Assembly (NCBI GenBank): GCA_016721315.1
Contig: JADKIL010000009.1
Span: 62,001 to 126,000 of the forward strand
Length of the DNA: 64,000 nucleotides
DNA from: Candidatus Villigracilis vicinus
GTDB lineage: Bacteria > Chloroflexota > Anaerolineae > Anaerolineales > Villigracilaceae
Direction of reading: 5' to 3'
Below, in pieces: positions 41,781-49,654 of this stretch; the stretch's first letter is position 1, and each line of letters begins with the position of its first letter. The notes under the pieces are model-generated. The model did no database searches and was not told the DNA's origin. It saw only the letters and a program-made list of their open reading frames with translations. The translations under genes and the position numbers were made by a program.

Positions 41781-42995
41781 ATGAAACGACTGTTGCTTTT
41801 TTTGACGTTGCCGATGCTAGCCTGCGGCGGCAGCGGACTTGCCGCCCCAACCATTACGCCTCTTTCCCCAACCGGAGCTGTCTCAGCGCCACAGACCGAA
41901 TCTCAGTCTGAGACTCCCACTTCACCACCCACATTGGCACCCACCATCAATGCCAGCCAATTTCCCGACCCGAATAACTTCGCCTGGGTTCCTGTCGTTG
42001 ACGGGCTAAACCGCCCTGTTGACCTGCAATCTGCGTTCGACGGCTCGGGACGGTTGTTCATCATCGAAAAATATGGCGTGATCCGCATCTTCAAAGATGG
42101 GCAGCTTATGCCTCAGCCTTTCCTGAATATTGAAGACAGAGTGGATGATGGCAGCAATGAAATGGGACTGCTTGGGCTGGCGTTTCACCCGGACTATGAA
42201 CAGAACGGTTATTTCTATGTCAATTACACCGGTGATGGCGGGAATACACGTATCTCGCGTTTTCAAGCAGTTGGCGATTCTGCCGACCCGAATAGTGAAC
42301 AAGTTTTGATGGTCGTCGACCAGCCTTTCCCGAATCATAACGGCGGCGCAGTGGTCTTCGGTCCAGATGGTTATCTCTACCTCGGTTTGGGTGATGGCGG
42401 TGCGGCGGGTGACCCGTTCAAGAATGGGCAGAATACCGGAGCACTCCTTGGCAAGATCCTGCGCATTGATGTGAATAATGGCGTCCCGTATGCCGTCCCT
42501 GCCGATAACCCATTTGGGAATGAGGTCTGGGCGTATGGACTGCGCAATCCCTGGCGTATGTCCTTTGATCGCGACACCGGCGATCTATGGATCGGCGATG
42601 TGGGACAGAATAAATATGAAGAGATCGACTATCTTCCCGCGGGATCTGCGGGTGGCGCAAATTTTGGCTGGAGTATCATGGAAGCCAGTTATGGCTACGA
42701 CGGCACTTCCCAGCCGGGGATGTTCCTGCCGGCAGCCGAGTACAGTCATGATTTTGGCTGCTCGGTCACGGGCGGATATGTCTATCGTGGTTCGATGCCC
42801 GAGTGGAATGGTGTTTACCTGTACGGGGACTATTGTACGGGAACGGTCTGGGGGTTGATCCTTTCCAATGGGCAGTGGCAGTCACAGGTGATGTTCGAGA
42901 CGGATCTTCTCATCACATCCTTTGGCGTTGATGAAGCAGGCGAGTTGTATCTTGTCAGTGACAATGGCAGTGCTTACATCCTTGCAAGGAAATAA
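41781..42995 (+). CDS. PQQ-type soluble glucose/sorbosone dehydrogenase-like lipoprotein
   Basis: This 404-residue secreted lipoprotein has a lipobox PMLAC and a Pro/Thr/Ser linker before a six-bladed GSDH/HHIP-like propeller (~65-404). Motifs: GLNRPVDL, LLGLAFHPDYEQNGYFYVNYT, FPNHNGGAVVFGPDGYLYLGLGDGG, GKILRIDVN and GLRNPWRMSFDRDTGDLWIGDVGQ. The His in the FPNHNGG loop and the Arg in RNPWR match PQQ/calcium-site residues of aldose dehydrogenases. Oxidation of sugars at the cell surface is inferred. AAGGA lies just before the ATG. The two preceding bases of spacing suggest an operon with the DUF1232 gene. Confidence 0.9.
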   Translation: MKRLLLFLTLPMLACGGSGLAAPTITPLSPTGAVSAPQTESQSETPTSPPTLAPTINASQFPDPNNFAWVPVVDGLNRPVDLQSAFDGSGRLFIIEKYGVIRIFKDGQLMPQPFLNIEDRVDDGSNEMGLLGLAFHPDYEQNGYFYVNYTGDGGNTRISRFQAVGDSADPNSEQVLMVVDQPFPNHNGGAVVFGPDGYLYLGLGDGGAAGDPFKNGQNTGALLGKILRIDVNNGVPYAVPADNPFGNEVWAYGLRNPWRMSFDRDTGDLWIGDVGQNKYEEIDYLPAGSAGGANFGWSIMEASYGYDGTSQPGMFLPAAEYSHDFGCSVTGGYVYRGSMPEWNGVYLYGDYCTGTVWGLILSNGQWQSQVMFETDLLITSFGVDEAGELYLVSDNGSAYILARK

Positions 42996-43106
42996 AGACT
43001 TATCACATCCTAAATAGGCGGTTTGTCATTCGAGTAGGTGACGCCTGTCACTGGTCTGGCGGGCGTTTTTCCTTTAAACTAACAGCATTGAAGTCAGGAG
43101 GCAGTG

Positions 43107-43328
43107 ATGGCAAAGAAGGTTTGGCAAGTTGAAAAAACCAAGTACTGCGAACATATGCAGGACACCGTTGCCATAGAAGTCGAGGTTGTGTACCCGGCTG
43201 AACAACTGCCTGAGCAAGCCCCCCGCATTCAGTCAAGGCGTTGTTCGAAAGCATTGGAATGTAATTGCGTTGAACATCCCGCCTGCTCCTTGAGCGGAAC
43301 AAACCCTGACGTTGACCCTGTTGAATAG
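43107..43328 (+). CDS. Small cysteine-containing protein
   Basis: The 73-residue protein starts MAKKVWQVEKTKYCEHM and contains CEH near residue 14, RRCS near residue 45, and a cluster ECNCVEHPACSLSGTNP (residues ~51-67). The Cys/His arrangement could bind a metal ion. A strong AGGAGG site precedes a GTG-ATG pair; I use the ATG at 43107. No family is recognised, and homologues would be needed to be sure it is translated. Confidence 0.6.
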   Translation: MAKKVWQVEKTKYCEHMQDTVAIEVEVVYPAEQLPEQAPRIQSRRCSKALECNCVEHPACSLSGTNPDVDPVE

Positions 43329-43385
43329 AACAGCTTCAAACGCTGTTCATCCAAACTCTCTCTCCTCCCTCTGAGTTGGTCTTAA

Positions 43386-43415
43386 GGCTACGCCGCGCAT
43401 TGCGCGGCGTAAGCC
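43386..43415. repeat. REP-like palindrome
   Basis: GGCTACGCCGCGC and GCGCGGCGTAAGCC pair around a 3-4 nt loop downstream of the small Cys protein. There is no T run. Confidence 0.6.
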
Positions 43416-43478
43416 GTTAATGTAGAGGGTACGCCCAGATCATCATTTTCAGGCGATTTCTGTTAAGATAGCGCGATC

Positions 43479-44087
43479 ATGAACATCCCCACTATTCTTG
43501 GTTCTGTTGGAACCCTCATTGGACTCGTCCGTGCTGTGCCGCAGTTGGTGCGGCTTTTACGCGCACGCGGTGCCTTTGGCGTTTCGGTGGATACGGCTGC
43601 GACGAGCAGCATCGTTAGTTTGGGTTGGGCTGCGTATGGCTTGTTGACGGGGCAGACCTATGTCGTTTTGGCAACTGGATCCTCCGGTTTGATCTTTGCC
43701 ATCATTACAGTCATGGCGCTTCGCTATGGACGCAGTGTCCGCGAGTTTCGAGTTGCTCCACTTTGGCTTGTGGTTTTGCTTGTAACTGGATTTACGTTCG
43801 GCACAGATGTTTTAGGGATCATTTTGGCGTTGAGTGCGTTGGTCTCGAATATCCCCCAGATCTTGGTTGCCTACCATGAAGATAACCTGCACGGATTGTC
43901 TTTGGGAACCTGGCTGCTCTCGCTTTCAGATGGTCTGGTGTGGGGGACTTATGCTCTGCTTCAACACGATGTTTCGATCATCGCTTCGGGTGCGTTTCAA
44001 TCCACTACCAGCGCCTTGATCGTGGCGCGCATCATATATCAACTATCGAATAAAAAGACGACAGATGGTGAGTTGGCTTCCGAATAA
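43479..44087 (+). CDS. PQ-loop repeat membrane protein (SWEET/SemiSWEET-like)
   Basis: The 202-residue protein has about six or seven TM helices and two PQ motifs, VRAVPQLVRLLR (~22) and VSNIPQILVAY (~128), each at the start of a three-helix unit. This is the PQ-loop repeat of small sugar or amino-acid facilitators; here two units are fused in one chain. Substrate unknown. It is convergent with the tungstate operon. Confidence 0.85.
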   Translation: MNIPTILGSVGTLIGLVRAVPQLVRLLRARGAFGVSVDTAATSSIVSLGWAAYGLLTGQTYVVLATGSSGLIFAIITVMALRYGRSVREFRVAPLWLVVLLVTGFTFGTDVLGIILALSALVSNIPQILVAYHEDNLHGLSLGTWLLSLSDGLVWGTYALLQHDVSIIASGAFQSTTSALIVARIIYQLSNKKTTDGELASE

Positions 44088-44172
44088 TATTAACGCACCA
44101 GCAGGTTGGCTGGGAAATTTAATAAAGCCGCGAATAAAAAGAAAATGACAAATATCTAACAAGCGTGCTCTT

Positions 44173-44883
44173 TCATAACCCGCGCACAAAGTCCCGCACA
44201 CTTGGGTCGGCGGGATTTTCTTTTATCTGTTCAGCCTTTCCTGCTTGTCTCAGCTCGCCGCCAATGATGACAGCCACACGGTCGCCGAACTGTGCAGCTT
44301 CCTTCAGGTTGTGCGTCACAAAAATGGTCGTGCGATGAGCTTCTGCCAAAACCTTGGAAAGGTCTTCGAGTAATTTCTCACGTGTCTGCGGGTCAACGGC
44401 AGAAAAGGGTTCATCCATTAAGAGCAATTCAGGATCGAGGACAAAGGCTCGTGCCAGACTGACGCGCTGCGCCTCACCGCCTGAAAGTTGACTTGCTCTG
44501 CGCTCCAGAAGCTTATCCACGCCCATGGCTTTTGCCCACAGATGAACCCGTTCGTGGGTTTCATGCTTATCCACATTGCGGAACTTTAACCCCAAGGCAA
44601 TATTCTCGCGGACAGACATATCCATCAACAGCGGGTCTTGAAAGACAAAAGCGATCTTGCGGCGATATTCCAGCTCATGCCAGTCTTTTTGCGCTTTGCC
44701 ATGCAGGGTAATTTCACCTTTTGAAGATTTGAGCAAATGTGCCAATGCCAGCAGAAACGTACTTTTCCCTGCACCGTTCGGTCCAACCACAGCAAGCGTT
44801 TCCCCTTTTTGAATTTCCAGCTTTTCGACCTTAAGCGCATCTCGCCCATTGCGCTGGACGAGTAGATTTTTGATAGAGATCAT
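44173..44883 (-). CDS. tupC: Tungstate ABC transporter, ATP-binding subunit
   Basis: The 236-residue ABC ATPase has Walker A VGPNGAGKSTFL (~30), Q-loop FVFQDPLLMD, signature LSGGEAQRVSLARA (~130), Walker B LLLMDEPFSAVD and H-loop FVTHN. It powers import through TupB. The start at 44883 gives an ATGA overlap with the tupB stop; a frame extending further upstream exists but is not needed. The order tupA-tupB-tupC and the tungstate-type binding protein support the substrate. Confidence 0.93.
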   Translation of the reverse strand: MISIKNLLVQRNGRDALKVEKLEIQKGETLAVVGPNGAGKSTFLLALAHLLKSSKGEITLHGKAQKDWHELEYRRKIAFVFQDPLLMDMSVRENIALGLKFRNVDKHETHERVHLWAKAMGVDKLLERRASQLSGGEAQRVSLARAFVLDPELLLMDEPFSAVDPQTREKLLEDLSKVLAEAHRTTIFVTHNLKEAAQFGDRVAVIIGGELRQAGKAEQIKENPADPSVRDFVRGL

Positions 44884-45533
44884 TTGCGTGCCCCTTTTTG
44901 CTGAATCCATGTCAGCGCGAGGTTGATGAGATAGGTGATGATAAGCAGCAGGGCTGAAAGCGCCAACGCTTTTTCAAATTCACCTTTGGATGTTTCCAGC
45001 ACGATGGCAGTCGTTAGCACCCGTGTCTGACCACGGATGTTTCCGCCCACCATCATGGATGCGCCCACTTCCGAAATGACCGAACCAAAGCCTGCCATCA
45101 CTGCGGCTAACAAAGGCAGCCTTGCTTCGCGCCAAAGATGCCAGACCATTTGGGTGCGAGATGCCCCCAACCCCAAAAGTTGCTGCTGTAAACGCGGGTC
45201 CAGAGCTTCGAGGGCTGCAGCGGTCAGCCCCATAACCACCGGGGCGGAGATGACCGTCTGCGCGATGACGATCGCCCAGGGTGTGTAAATGAGGCGTAAC
45301 CCGCCAAGTGGACCGCTGCGCCAGAGTGTCATTGCCACAACGAGACCAACTACAACTGGCGGTAGTGCCATTCCCGTGTTGACGATGCTCAGAATGAACG
45401 AACGTCCGCGGAATTTTCCCAGCGCCAGCCAGGTGCCGAACGGTAAACCGATCAGCAGGCTAATGATGGTGGCAAGCCCGGAAACCTGCAACGAGAGGGA
45501 TGTGACTTGAAAGATTTCAGAATCAAAGATCAT
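44880..45533 (-). CDS. tupB: Tungstate ABC transporter, permease subunit
   Basis: The 217-residue permease has about five TM helices. The cytoplasmic EAA loop is LGASRTQMVWHLWREARLPLLAAVMAGFG, and a conserved EVGASMMVGGNIRGQTRVLTTAI follows, typical of TupB/WtpB-like permeases. It overlaps tupC by 4 nt. A hairpin and a TATAAT in the gap from tupA suggest partial termination and possibly extra initiation before tupBC. Confidence 0.93.
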   Translation of the reverse strand: MIFDSEIFQVTSLSLQVSGLATIISLLIGLPFGTWLALGKFRGRSFILSIVNTGMALPPVVVGLVVAMTLWRSGPLGGLRLIYTPWAIVIAQTVISAPVVMGLTAAALEALDPRLQQQLLGLGASRTQMVWHLWREARLPLLAAVMAGFGSVISEVGASMMVGGNIRGQTRVLTTAIVLETSKGEFEKALALSALLLIITYLINLALTWIQQKGARK

Positions 45534-45587
45534 AAGATTTCATGGTGCCGTTCTAGGAGAGGTTTTTCCACCTCATTATAAAGAAAA

Positions 45588-45611
45588 GGGACGGCTTTTG
45601 TGAGCCGTCCC
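45588..45611 (-). terminator. Internal terminator between tupA and tupB
   Basis: GGGACGGCT and AGCCGTCCC pair. On the minus strand the hairpin is followed by TTTTCTTT and then a TATAAT. This would make TupA more abundant than TupBC, as is usual for binding proteins. Confidence 0.7.
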
Positions 45612-45633
45612 CATGTTGAAATATATGGAGTGA

Positions 45634-46581
45634 TTAGCTGTCGAGACCGAGTTCTGCGGGGTCTTTTCCAGCATCGGGGATGAAGAGCGGCTGCCCGAAT
45701 TTTTCCACGCCGAATTCTGCAATGACTGCCTGCGTTTCAGGAGCTACCATGAAATTGGCGAACGCCAACGCACCTTCGTAGTTGATCTTGTCAGACTTGG
45801 CGGAGTTGACGGTGATGACGTGATACACATTAAGCAGTGCATTGTTGCCTTCAAGTAGAATTTCCAACTGAAGGTTGTCCTTATTGGCAAGGTAAGTGGC
45901 GCGGTCGGTAAGGATGTATGCCTGCTTTTCTGAAGCCACGGTGAGTGAAGCGCCCATGCCCTGACCGGTTTCGAAGAACCATGCCTGCCCCTTCGGATCA
46001 AGTTCGGCTTTATCCCAGAAGCTCACTTCTTTCTTGTGGGTGCCGGAGTCATCGCCGCGGGAGACGAAAGGCGCGCCTGCATTGAAGATGGCAACAAAGG
46101 CTTCCTTGGGTCCAAGTTCCTTGATGGCTGCGGGGTCTTCAGCAGGACCAACGATGATGAAATCGTTGTGCATGACGAGGAAACGATCCTGACCATTGCC
46201 GCCATCCATGAATGTTTTTTCGGAGGAAGGTGCATGGACGAGAAGCACATCCGCGTTGCCTTCTTCGCCCATCTTAAGCGCTTCGCCGGTGCCTACGGCA
46301 ACGGTCTGTACGGTGTAGCCGGTCTGTTCTTCGAACATCGGCACGAGCACGTCGAGCAAGCCAGAGTCCTGTGTGGAAGTGGTGGTGGCGAGGATCAGGT
46401 TCGGGTTTGCAGGAGCAGCGGCTTCCGTCGGCGCTTCAGTAGCGGCTTCGGTAGCAGGGGCTTCGGTGGCTGCTGCTTCGGTAGCAGGAGCCTCGGTCGC
46501 TGCGGGGGAACCGCAGGCTGCCAACGTCAACGAGAGGACGAGCAGCAGAGTGAAAATAAAATTGCGAGTGGTGAGTTTCAT
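45634..46581 (-). CDS. tupA: Tungstate-binding lipoprotein
   Basis: The 315-residue protein has a signal with lipobox TLAAC (Cys ~22), a 35-residue Ala/Pro/Thr/Glu repeat linker (TEAPATEAA units), then the binding domain. Two diagnostic TupA motifs are present: ATTTSTQDSGLLDVL near residue 65 and FVSRGDDSGTHKKE near residue 170. These separate tungstate-specific TupA from molybdate ModA. The start at 46581 follows AAGGATAG and lies 4 nt after the preceding stop. The cell therefore likely has a tungsten enzyme, none of which is in this window. Confidence 0.94.
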   Translation of the reverse strand: MKLTTRNFIFTLLLVLSLTLAACGSPAATEAPATEAAATEAPATEAATEAPTEAAAPANPNLILATTTSTQDSGLLDVLVPMFEEQTGYTVQTVAVGTGEALKMGEEGNADVLLVHAPSSEKTFMDGGNGQDRFLVMHNDFIIVGPAEDPAAIKELGPKEAFVAIFNAGAPFVSRGDDSGTHKKEVSFWDKAELDPKGQAWFFETGQGMGASLTVASEKQAYILTDRATYLANKDNLQLEILLEGNNALLNVYHVITVNSAKSDKINYEGALAFANFMVAPETQAVIAEFGVEKFGQPLFIPDAGKDPAELGLDS

Positions 46582-46585
46582 ACAT

Positions 46586-47164
46586 CTATCCTTGGTTGGT
46601 TTTATTTGAAGAACGGTGAATGCCAAGCGCGATCAATGCGCCGAGCAAGCCTCCGATCATTCCGAAGAGAAGGTGACTGGCAAATGGGTAGAGGACCCCG
46701 TAACGAAAAGAACCGAAGGGCCAGCCGGAAATAAGATTTACAACGAACTGTCCGAGCGGTTTGGTGGCGTGTGCCAACCCGCCCAGCAAGACCAGATACC
46801 AGATCTGTTTGGTAAAACGCGGCGCGTAATAAAAACCAAGATCCATAACAAGACCCGGCAGCAGGTAGAACAACCAACCGAAGGGATTGTCGCCTTGCAG
46901 CCCAGGCATAAGGGATGCCGCCGAAGCGCCGATGCTGGTGAGTGTGCCTGCCCCGCGGAAGCGCGACGAAGCGCGTCCAAGGATCATGATCGCCATCCAC
47001 TCAATGCCATGATGCCCAGGCAAGCCCAACGACAGGTCGGTGGCGCGATGCAGTACCACCGCTGTCACACCACCGCCAATGAGCAGCAGGATTTCAAGCC
47101 AGGTCTGCGCCCAGTCAGTTCGAGAGACGTTTGATGTGGTCTTTAGAGATGATGTTCCATTCAT
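46586..47164 (-). CDS. Membrane protein of the tungstate operon, function unknown
   Basis: The 192-residue protein has five or so hydrophobic segments and a short polar N-terminus. Distinct motifs are LGLPGHHGIEWMAIMILGR and LPGLVMDLGFYYAPRF. The size and layout resemble substrate-binding (S) components of ECF transporters, but I cannot match a family. It starts at 47164 with GAGGAG 5 nt upstream, overlaps the end of the GIDDTD gene by 50 nt and is followed 4 nt later by tupA, so all are one transcript. A role in tungsten or cofactor uptake is inferred from position only. Confidence 0.7.
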   Translation of the reverse strand: MNGTSSLKTTSNVSRTDWAQTWLEILLLIGGGVTAVVLHRATDLSLGLPGHHGIEWMAIMILGRASSRFRGAGTLTSIGASAASLMPGLQGDNPFGWLFYLLPGLVMDLGFYYAPRFTKQIWYLVLLGGLAHATKPLGQFVVNLISGWPFGSFRYGVLYPFASHLLFGMIGGLLGALIALGIHRSSNKTNQG

Positions 47165-47837
47165 TGTTTTTCTCCTCAACATAAAGTGTTGCCTTGCCAT
47201 TCTTTAAAATGGGGCGGATCCATTCGCCCACATCAACGACCGAATCAGGCGTAAGCTCTACCTGTTCCAGAGTACATACACGGTCTACATGTCCCAGCAA
47301 GCAGATCTCATGTGCGGAATATTTGCCCTTCAACTCACGCAAGCCCGGCAGCCAGAGGTAGCGACCATCATCCCCTGCGCGATGGAGACCAATGGCTGCC
47401 AGTGATCCGATGATCCCGCCGTGTGTGCCTGTCAGTCCTTCGCATCGTATCCCGGACCTTGCGGCGGTCTCACGTGCTTCAGGCATGGTCAACACTGTGA
47501 GCTTTGCCTTCCTGCCCCAATCCAGAACATCTTCGCTGACTGAGTTCCACCCGGCGAGGCATAGACCAGCATCCGAGCCAATGGCGCTCTCGCGCAACAA
47601 AAACTCACGAGCGGCTTCCCAAACAAGCTCTTCTTTTTCAATTTCAAGTGCCAGGCACGCTGAACTGTTGTGCGAGGTGTATGGGATGCGCTCATCCACT
47701 AGAAGTTGATGCCGGGTAATGCCAAGTGGATTTGCAAGTTTGTTTTCTGTGAGCCAATCCGCAAGCTGGCGGACACGGTGCCCTGTTCCGCGGCTTTCGA
47801 GGTTGTCTGTGTCATCAATTCCAAGTAGGATGCGCAT
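47115..47837 (-). CDS. GIDDTD-motif protein (TiaS-like ATPase domain)
   Basis: The 240-residue protein begins MRILLGIDDTDNLESRGTGHRVRQLA. GIDDTD followed by a glycine-rich GTG is the signature of the N-terminal domain of archaeal TiaS (tRNA-Ile2 agmatidine synthase) and of uncharacterised bacterial proteins. The TiaS zinc-ribbon and OB-fold domains are absent, so it is not a full TiaS. Later it has GLTGTHGGIIGSLAAIGLHR. It is the first gene after the second CAATTAAG-type operator, with AGGAG at the ATG, and leads the tup operon. This context suggests a tungsten- or cofactor-linked task rather than tRNA modification, but that is inference. Confidence 0.75.
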   Translation of the reverse strand: MRILLGIDDTDNLESRGTGHRVRQLADWLTENKLANPLGITRHQLLVDERIPYTSHNSSACLALEIEKEELVWEAAREFLLRESAIGSDAGLCLAGWNSVSEDVLDWGRKAKLTVLTMPEARETAARSGIRCEGLTGTHGGIIGSLAAIGLHRAGDDGRYLWLPGLRELKGKYSAHEICLLGHVDRVCTLEQVELTPDSVVDVGEWIRPILKNGKATLYVEEKNNEWNIISKDHIKRLSN

Positions 47838-47863
47838 GAAAACTCCTGAAAACTTCGTGTATT

Positions 47864-47885
47864 CAATTAAGGGAAAACTTAACTG
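47864..47885. promoter_or_regulatory. Predicted operator 2 (upstream of GIDDTD-tup operon)
   Basis: CAATTAAG-GGAAAA-CTTAACTG. It matches operator 1 at 49398 in length, spacer and 19-20 of 22 bases, with one arm mismatch. It starts 27 nt upstream of the operon's first ATG. Confidence 0.75.
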
Positions 47886-47918
47886 ATTTTTGAAAAAAAC
47901 ACCGTTTTGTCTTTTCCG

Positions 47919-48392
47919 TTACTTGACGGAGATTTCAGTAATGTCCTTTGTCCAGTCTGCTTTGGGGATATAGGTAGTGGCAAGTTTCATTGTGCCGCGA
48001 TTGCTGAAATCAAGGATGGTGTTGTCATCTACTTGGTCAGCGGTTAAGGTGGTGGCAGCGCTGCTTCCGCTGAGGGTAACCTCAGTGAACTCGGTCACAC
48101 CTGCCAGAGCGAGTACATCCGCCAGTTTGGGACCTTCCTGCACTTTGCCTTCCACCGTGATACTGGAAAGCGGCAGGGTTTTGACGGATTCGAGGGTTAC
48201 GTCAAATGAAGATCCGTCAGTTTTTACGATCTTGAACAAGGCATCAGCGGCCGCTTCAGTTGGGGCTTCAGGCGCGGCAGATTCGGTTGATGCGGGTTCG
48301 GCTGTAACCGGAGCTTCAGCAGGTGCGGCGCAGGCGGATATTACTATCATACCGGCCACCGCAATGGATAAAAGTACAGAGGTGTGTTTCAT
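47919..48392 (-). CDS. Small lipoprotein with molybdopterin-oxidoreductase-like fold (putative)
   Basis: The 157-residue protein has lipobox VISAC (Cys ~21) and an Ala/Pro/Glu/Thr linker like that of TupA, then a ~100-residue domain. The order 'FKIVKTDGSSFDVTLESVKTLP...VEGKVQEGPKLADVLALAG' resembles the short, cofactor-free relatives of the sulfite-oxidase-type molybdopterin-binding domain. It starts at 48392 with AAGGA, 24 nt after the regulator gene, and lies between the two operators, so it is probably co-transcribed with the regulator. Function unknown. Confidence 0.65.
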   Translation of the reverse strand: MKHTSVLLSIAVAGMIVISACAAPAEAPVTAEPASTESAAPEAPTEAAADALFKIVKTDGSSFDVTLESVKTLPLSSITVEGKVQEGPKLADVLALAGVTEFTEVTLSGSSAATTLTADQVDDNTILDFSNRGTMKLATTYIPKADWTKDITEISVK

Positions 48393-48416
48393 GGATTCCT
48401 TTGTGTGCAATTTCTG

Positions 48417-49391
48417 TTAGATGGCGATCTGCTCGCCGCTATGCCGGGTGTTATAGCCGGTGAGAGATGCCAACATCGTTCGGAAATTCGAGGTCTGGAT
48501 AAAATCAAGCAGTGGGTTAAGATTCTTTTCCTGCTCGCGAGGCAGGACCAGGTCGTAGCGTTCTTCGAAAAGCGGGATGAAGTCCAGCCCGTTTTGATGT
48601 GCGGCAGCCTGAAGCCCAAGAGAAACATCCACTTTGTTCTGTGAGATCAAGTTCGCCGCCTCGCTATGTGTTTTGACCTGATCTTCGTACCCATTTATTT
48701 TTTCAGCTGGGATCTTTTGCTTGCGCAATTCCGCATCCAGCCAGAGGCGGGTGCCGGAGCCGGCATTGCGATTTAAGAAGCGAACATTGGGTCTTGTGAT
48801 ATCTGCGATCTTTCGAATATCTTTGGGGTTGCCGCCTGCCAGCATTAATCCTTGTGTGCGATAGGCAAGGGTGATAACTTCCACATCCCGGTCTGGGAAC
48901 AGATGCCTTACAAAGGGGGTGTTATATTCGCCGCTTTCTCCCAACAAATGTGAACCGGAGATCTGGCATAGTCCCTGCCGTAGATTGACCAGCCCATCCA
49001 GCGAACCGACAGGCATGCTGAGCAGGTTGACATGCTTGGCAAGTTGATTGGCAATGCCTTCAAGGGCAATATCGTGACTGCCCGAGAAAATGACTGTGGG
49101 GTATTTGCTTTTTGGCAGGATCAATTCCTGCAAAAGGAAAGCGTCTCCTCGTGCGCGGTAGAATTTTTCAGTCACTTTGCCGGTGCGGCGGGTCTCACTG
49201 ATCTCGATCAGCCCGGCAGATTCCAGCGCGAGGATGTGGTGCCGCACCCATGCAGGGGACTGCTTCATCGTCCGTGCAAGGATCGTGAGCGTGGCGGGTG
49301 CCGCCATCAACAGGCGCAGAATATCCATGCGGCGGTTATCTGCCAGCAGCTTGATCTTGTCAAATGAGTTGATGGAGGTGACGGTTTTCAT
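48417..49391 (-). CDS. Transcriptional regulator: ArsR-like HTH fused to a PBP-like sensor domain
   Basis: The 324-residue protein has a winged helix at residues ~8-80 (LLADNRRMDILRLLMAAPATLTILARTMKQSPAWVRHHI...), followed by a periplasmic-binding-protein-like domain (~95-320) with FSGSHDIALEGIANQLA, SGSHLLGESGEYN and NRNAGSGTRLWLD. The GSGTR block is typical of the PBP-like domain seen in ModE-type and MoeA-fused regulators. It probably binds tungstate or molybdate in the cytoplasm and represses transport. A 22-bp inverted repeat lies 6 nt before its ATG, and a second copy lies before the transporter operon, which supports auto-regulation and control of tup. Confidence 0.85.
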   Translation of the reverse strand: MKTVTSINSFDKIKLLADNRRMDILRLLMAAPATLTILARTMKQSPAWVRHHILALESAGLIEISETRRTGKVTEKFYRARGDAFLLQELILPKSKYPTVIFSGSHDIALEGIANQLAKHVNLLSMPVGSLDGLVNLRQGLCQISGSHLLGESGEYNTPFVRHLFPDRDVEVITLAYRTQGLMLAGGNPKDIRKIADITRPNVRFLNRNAGSGTRLWLDAELRKQKIPAEKINGYEDQVKTHSEAANLISQNKVDVSLGLQAAAHQNGLDFIPLFEERYDLVLPREQEKNLNPLLDFIQTSNFRTMLASLTGYNTRHSGEQIAI

Positions 49392-49397
49392 TTATCT

Positions 49398-49419
49398 CAA
49401 TTAAGGGGAAACTTAATTG
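49398..49419. promoter_or_regulatory. Predicted operator 1 (upstream of the regulator)
   Basis: CAATTAAG-GGGAAA-CTTAATTG has perfect 8-bp arms and a 6-nt spacer. It begins 6 nt upstream of the regulator ATG and would overlap its promoter. Confidence 0.8.
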
Positions 49420-49564
49420 CGAGTTTACTGGTTTAACCTTGCGGAGTCAAGCAAGATTTTTTATTTGACACTGCCCCCTGCCCATGTTATAAAAAATGTG
49501 ATCGTTATTTTGCTCGTAGTGTGCATGGATTGCATATTGGGAGAAAATAGAAGATGTAGCTCCA

Positions 49565-49592
49565 TGAAACCTCTCATTGGAGAGGCGTTTTT
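49565..49592 (+). promoter_or_regulatory. Hairpin with T run in the leader of GNAT-metH (possible attenuator)
   Basis: ACCTCTC and GAGAGGC pair, followed by GTTTTTG. There is no gene upstream on this strand, so it would act in a leader. A CTCCA just before it could pair with TGGAG of the hairpin, an alternative fold. No known riboswitch motif is visible. Confidence 0.4.
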
Positions 49593-49654
49593 GTTAGTGA
49601 AAGAGAATCATGTTGGTCGAACACCGTGTTTCACTTAATTGGGCGTAAAGGAAT

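Noticed and set aside
41195..41854. 219-residue leftward open frame
   Set aside because: Antisense to the DUF1232 gene and the start of the sugar dehydrogenase gene, with no ribosome-binding site.
46373..46500. Microsatellite-type repeat
   Set aside because: The GCTTCGGTAGC-like repeats only encode the low-complexity TEAPATEAA linker of a lipoprotein, a common feature of secreted proteins in this group.
46036..46734. 232-residue rightward frame opposite tupA
   Set aside because: Its Gly/Ser/Arg-rich sequence is the mirror of the TupA Ala/Pro/Thr linker.
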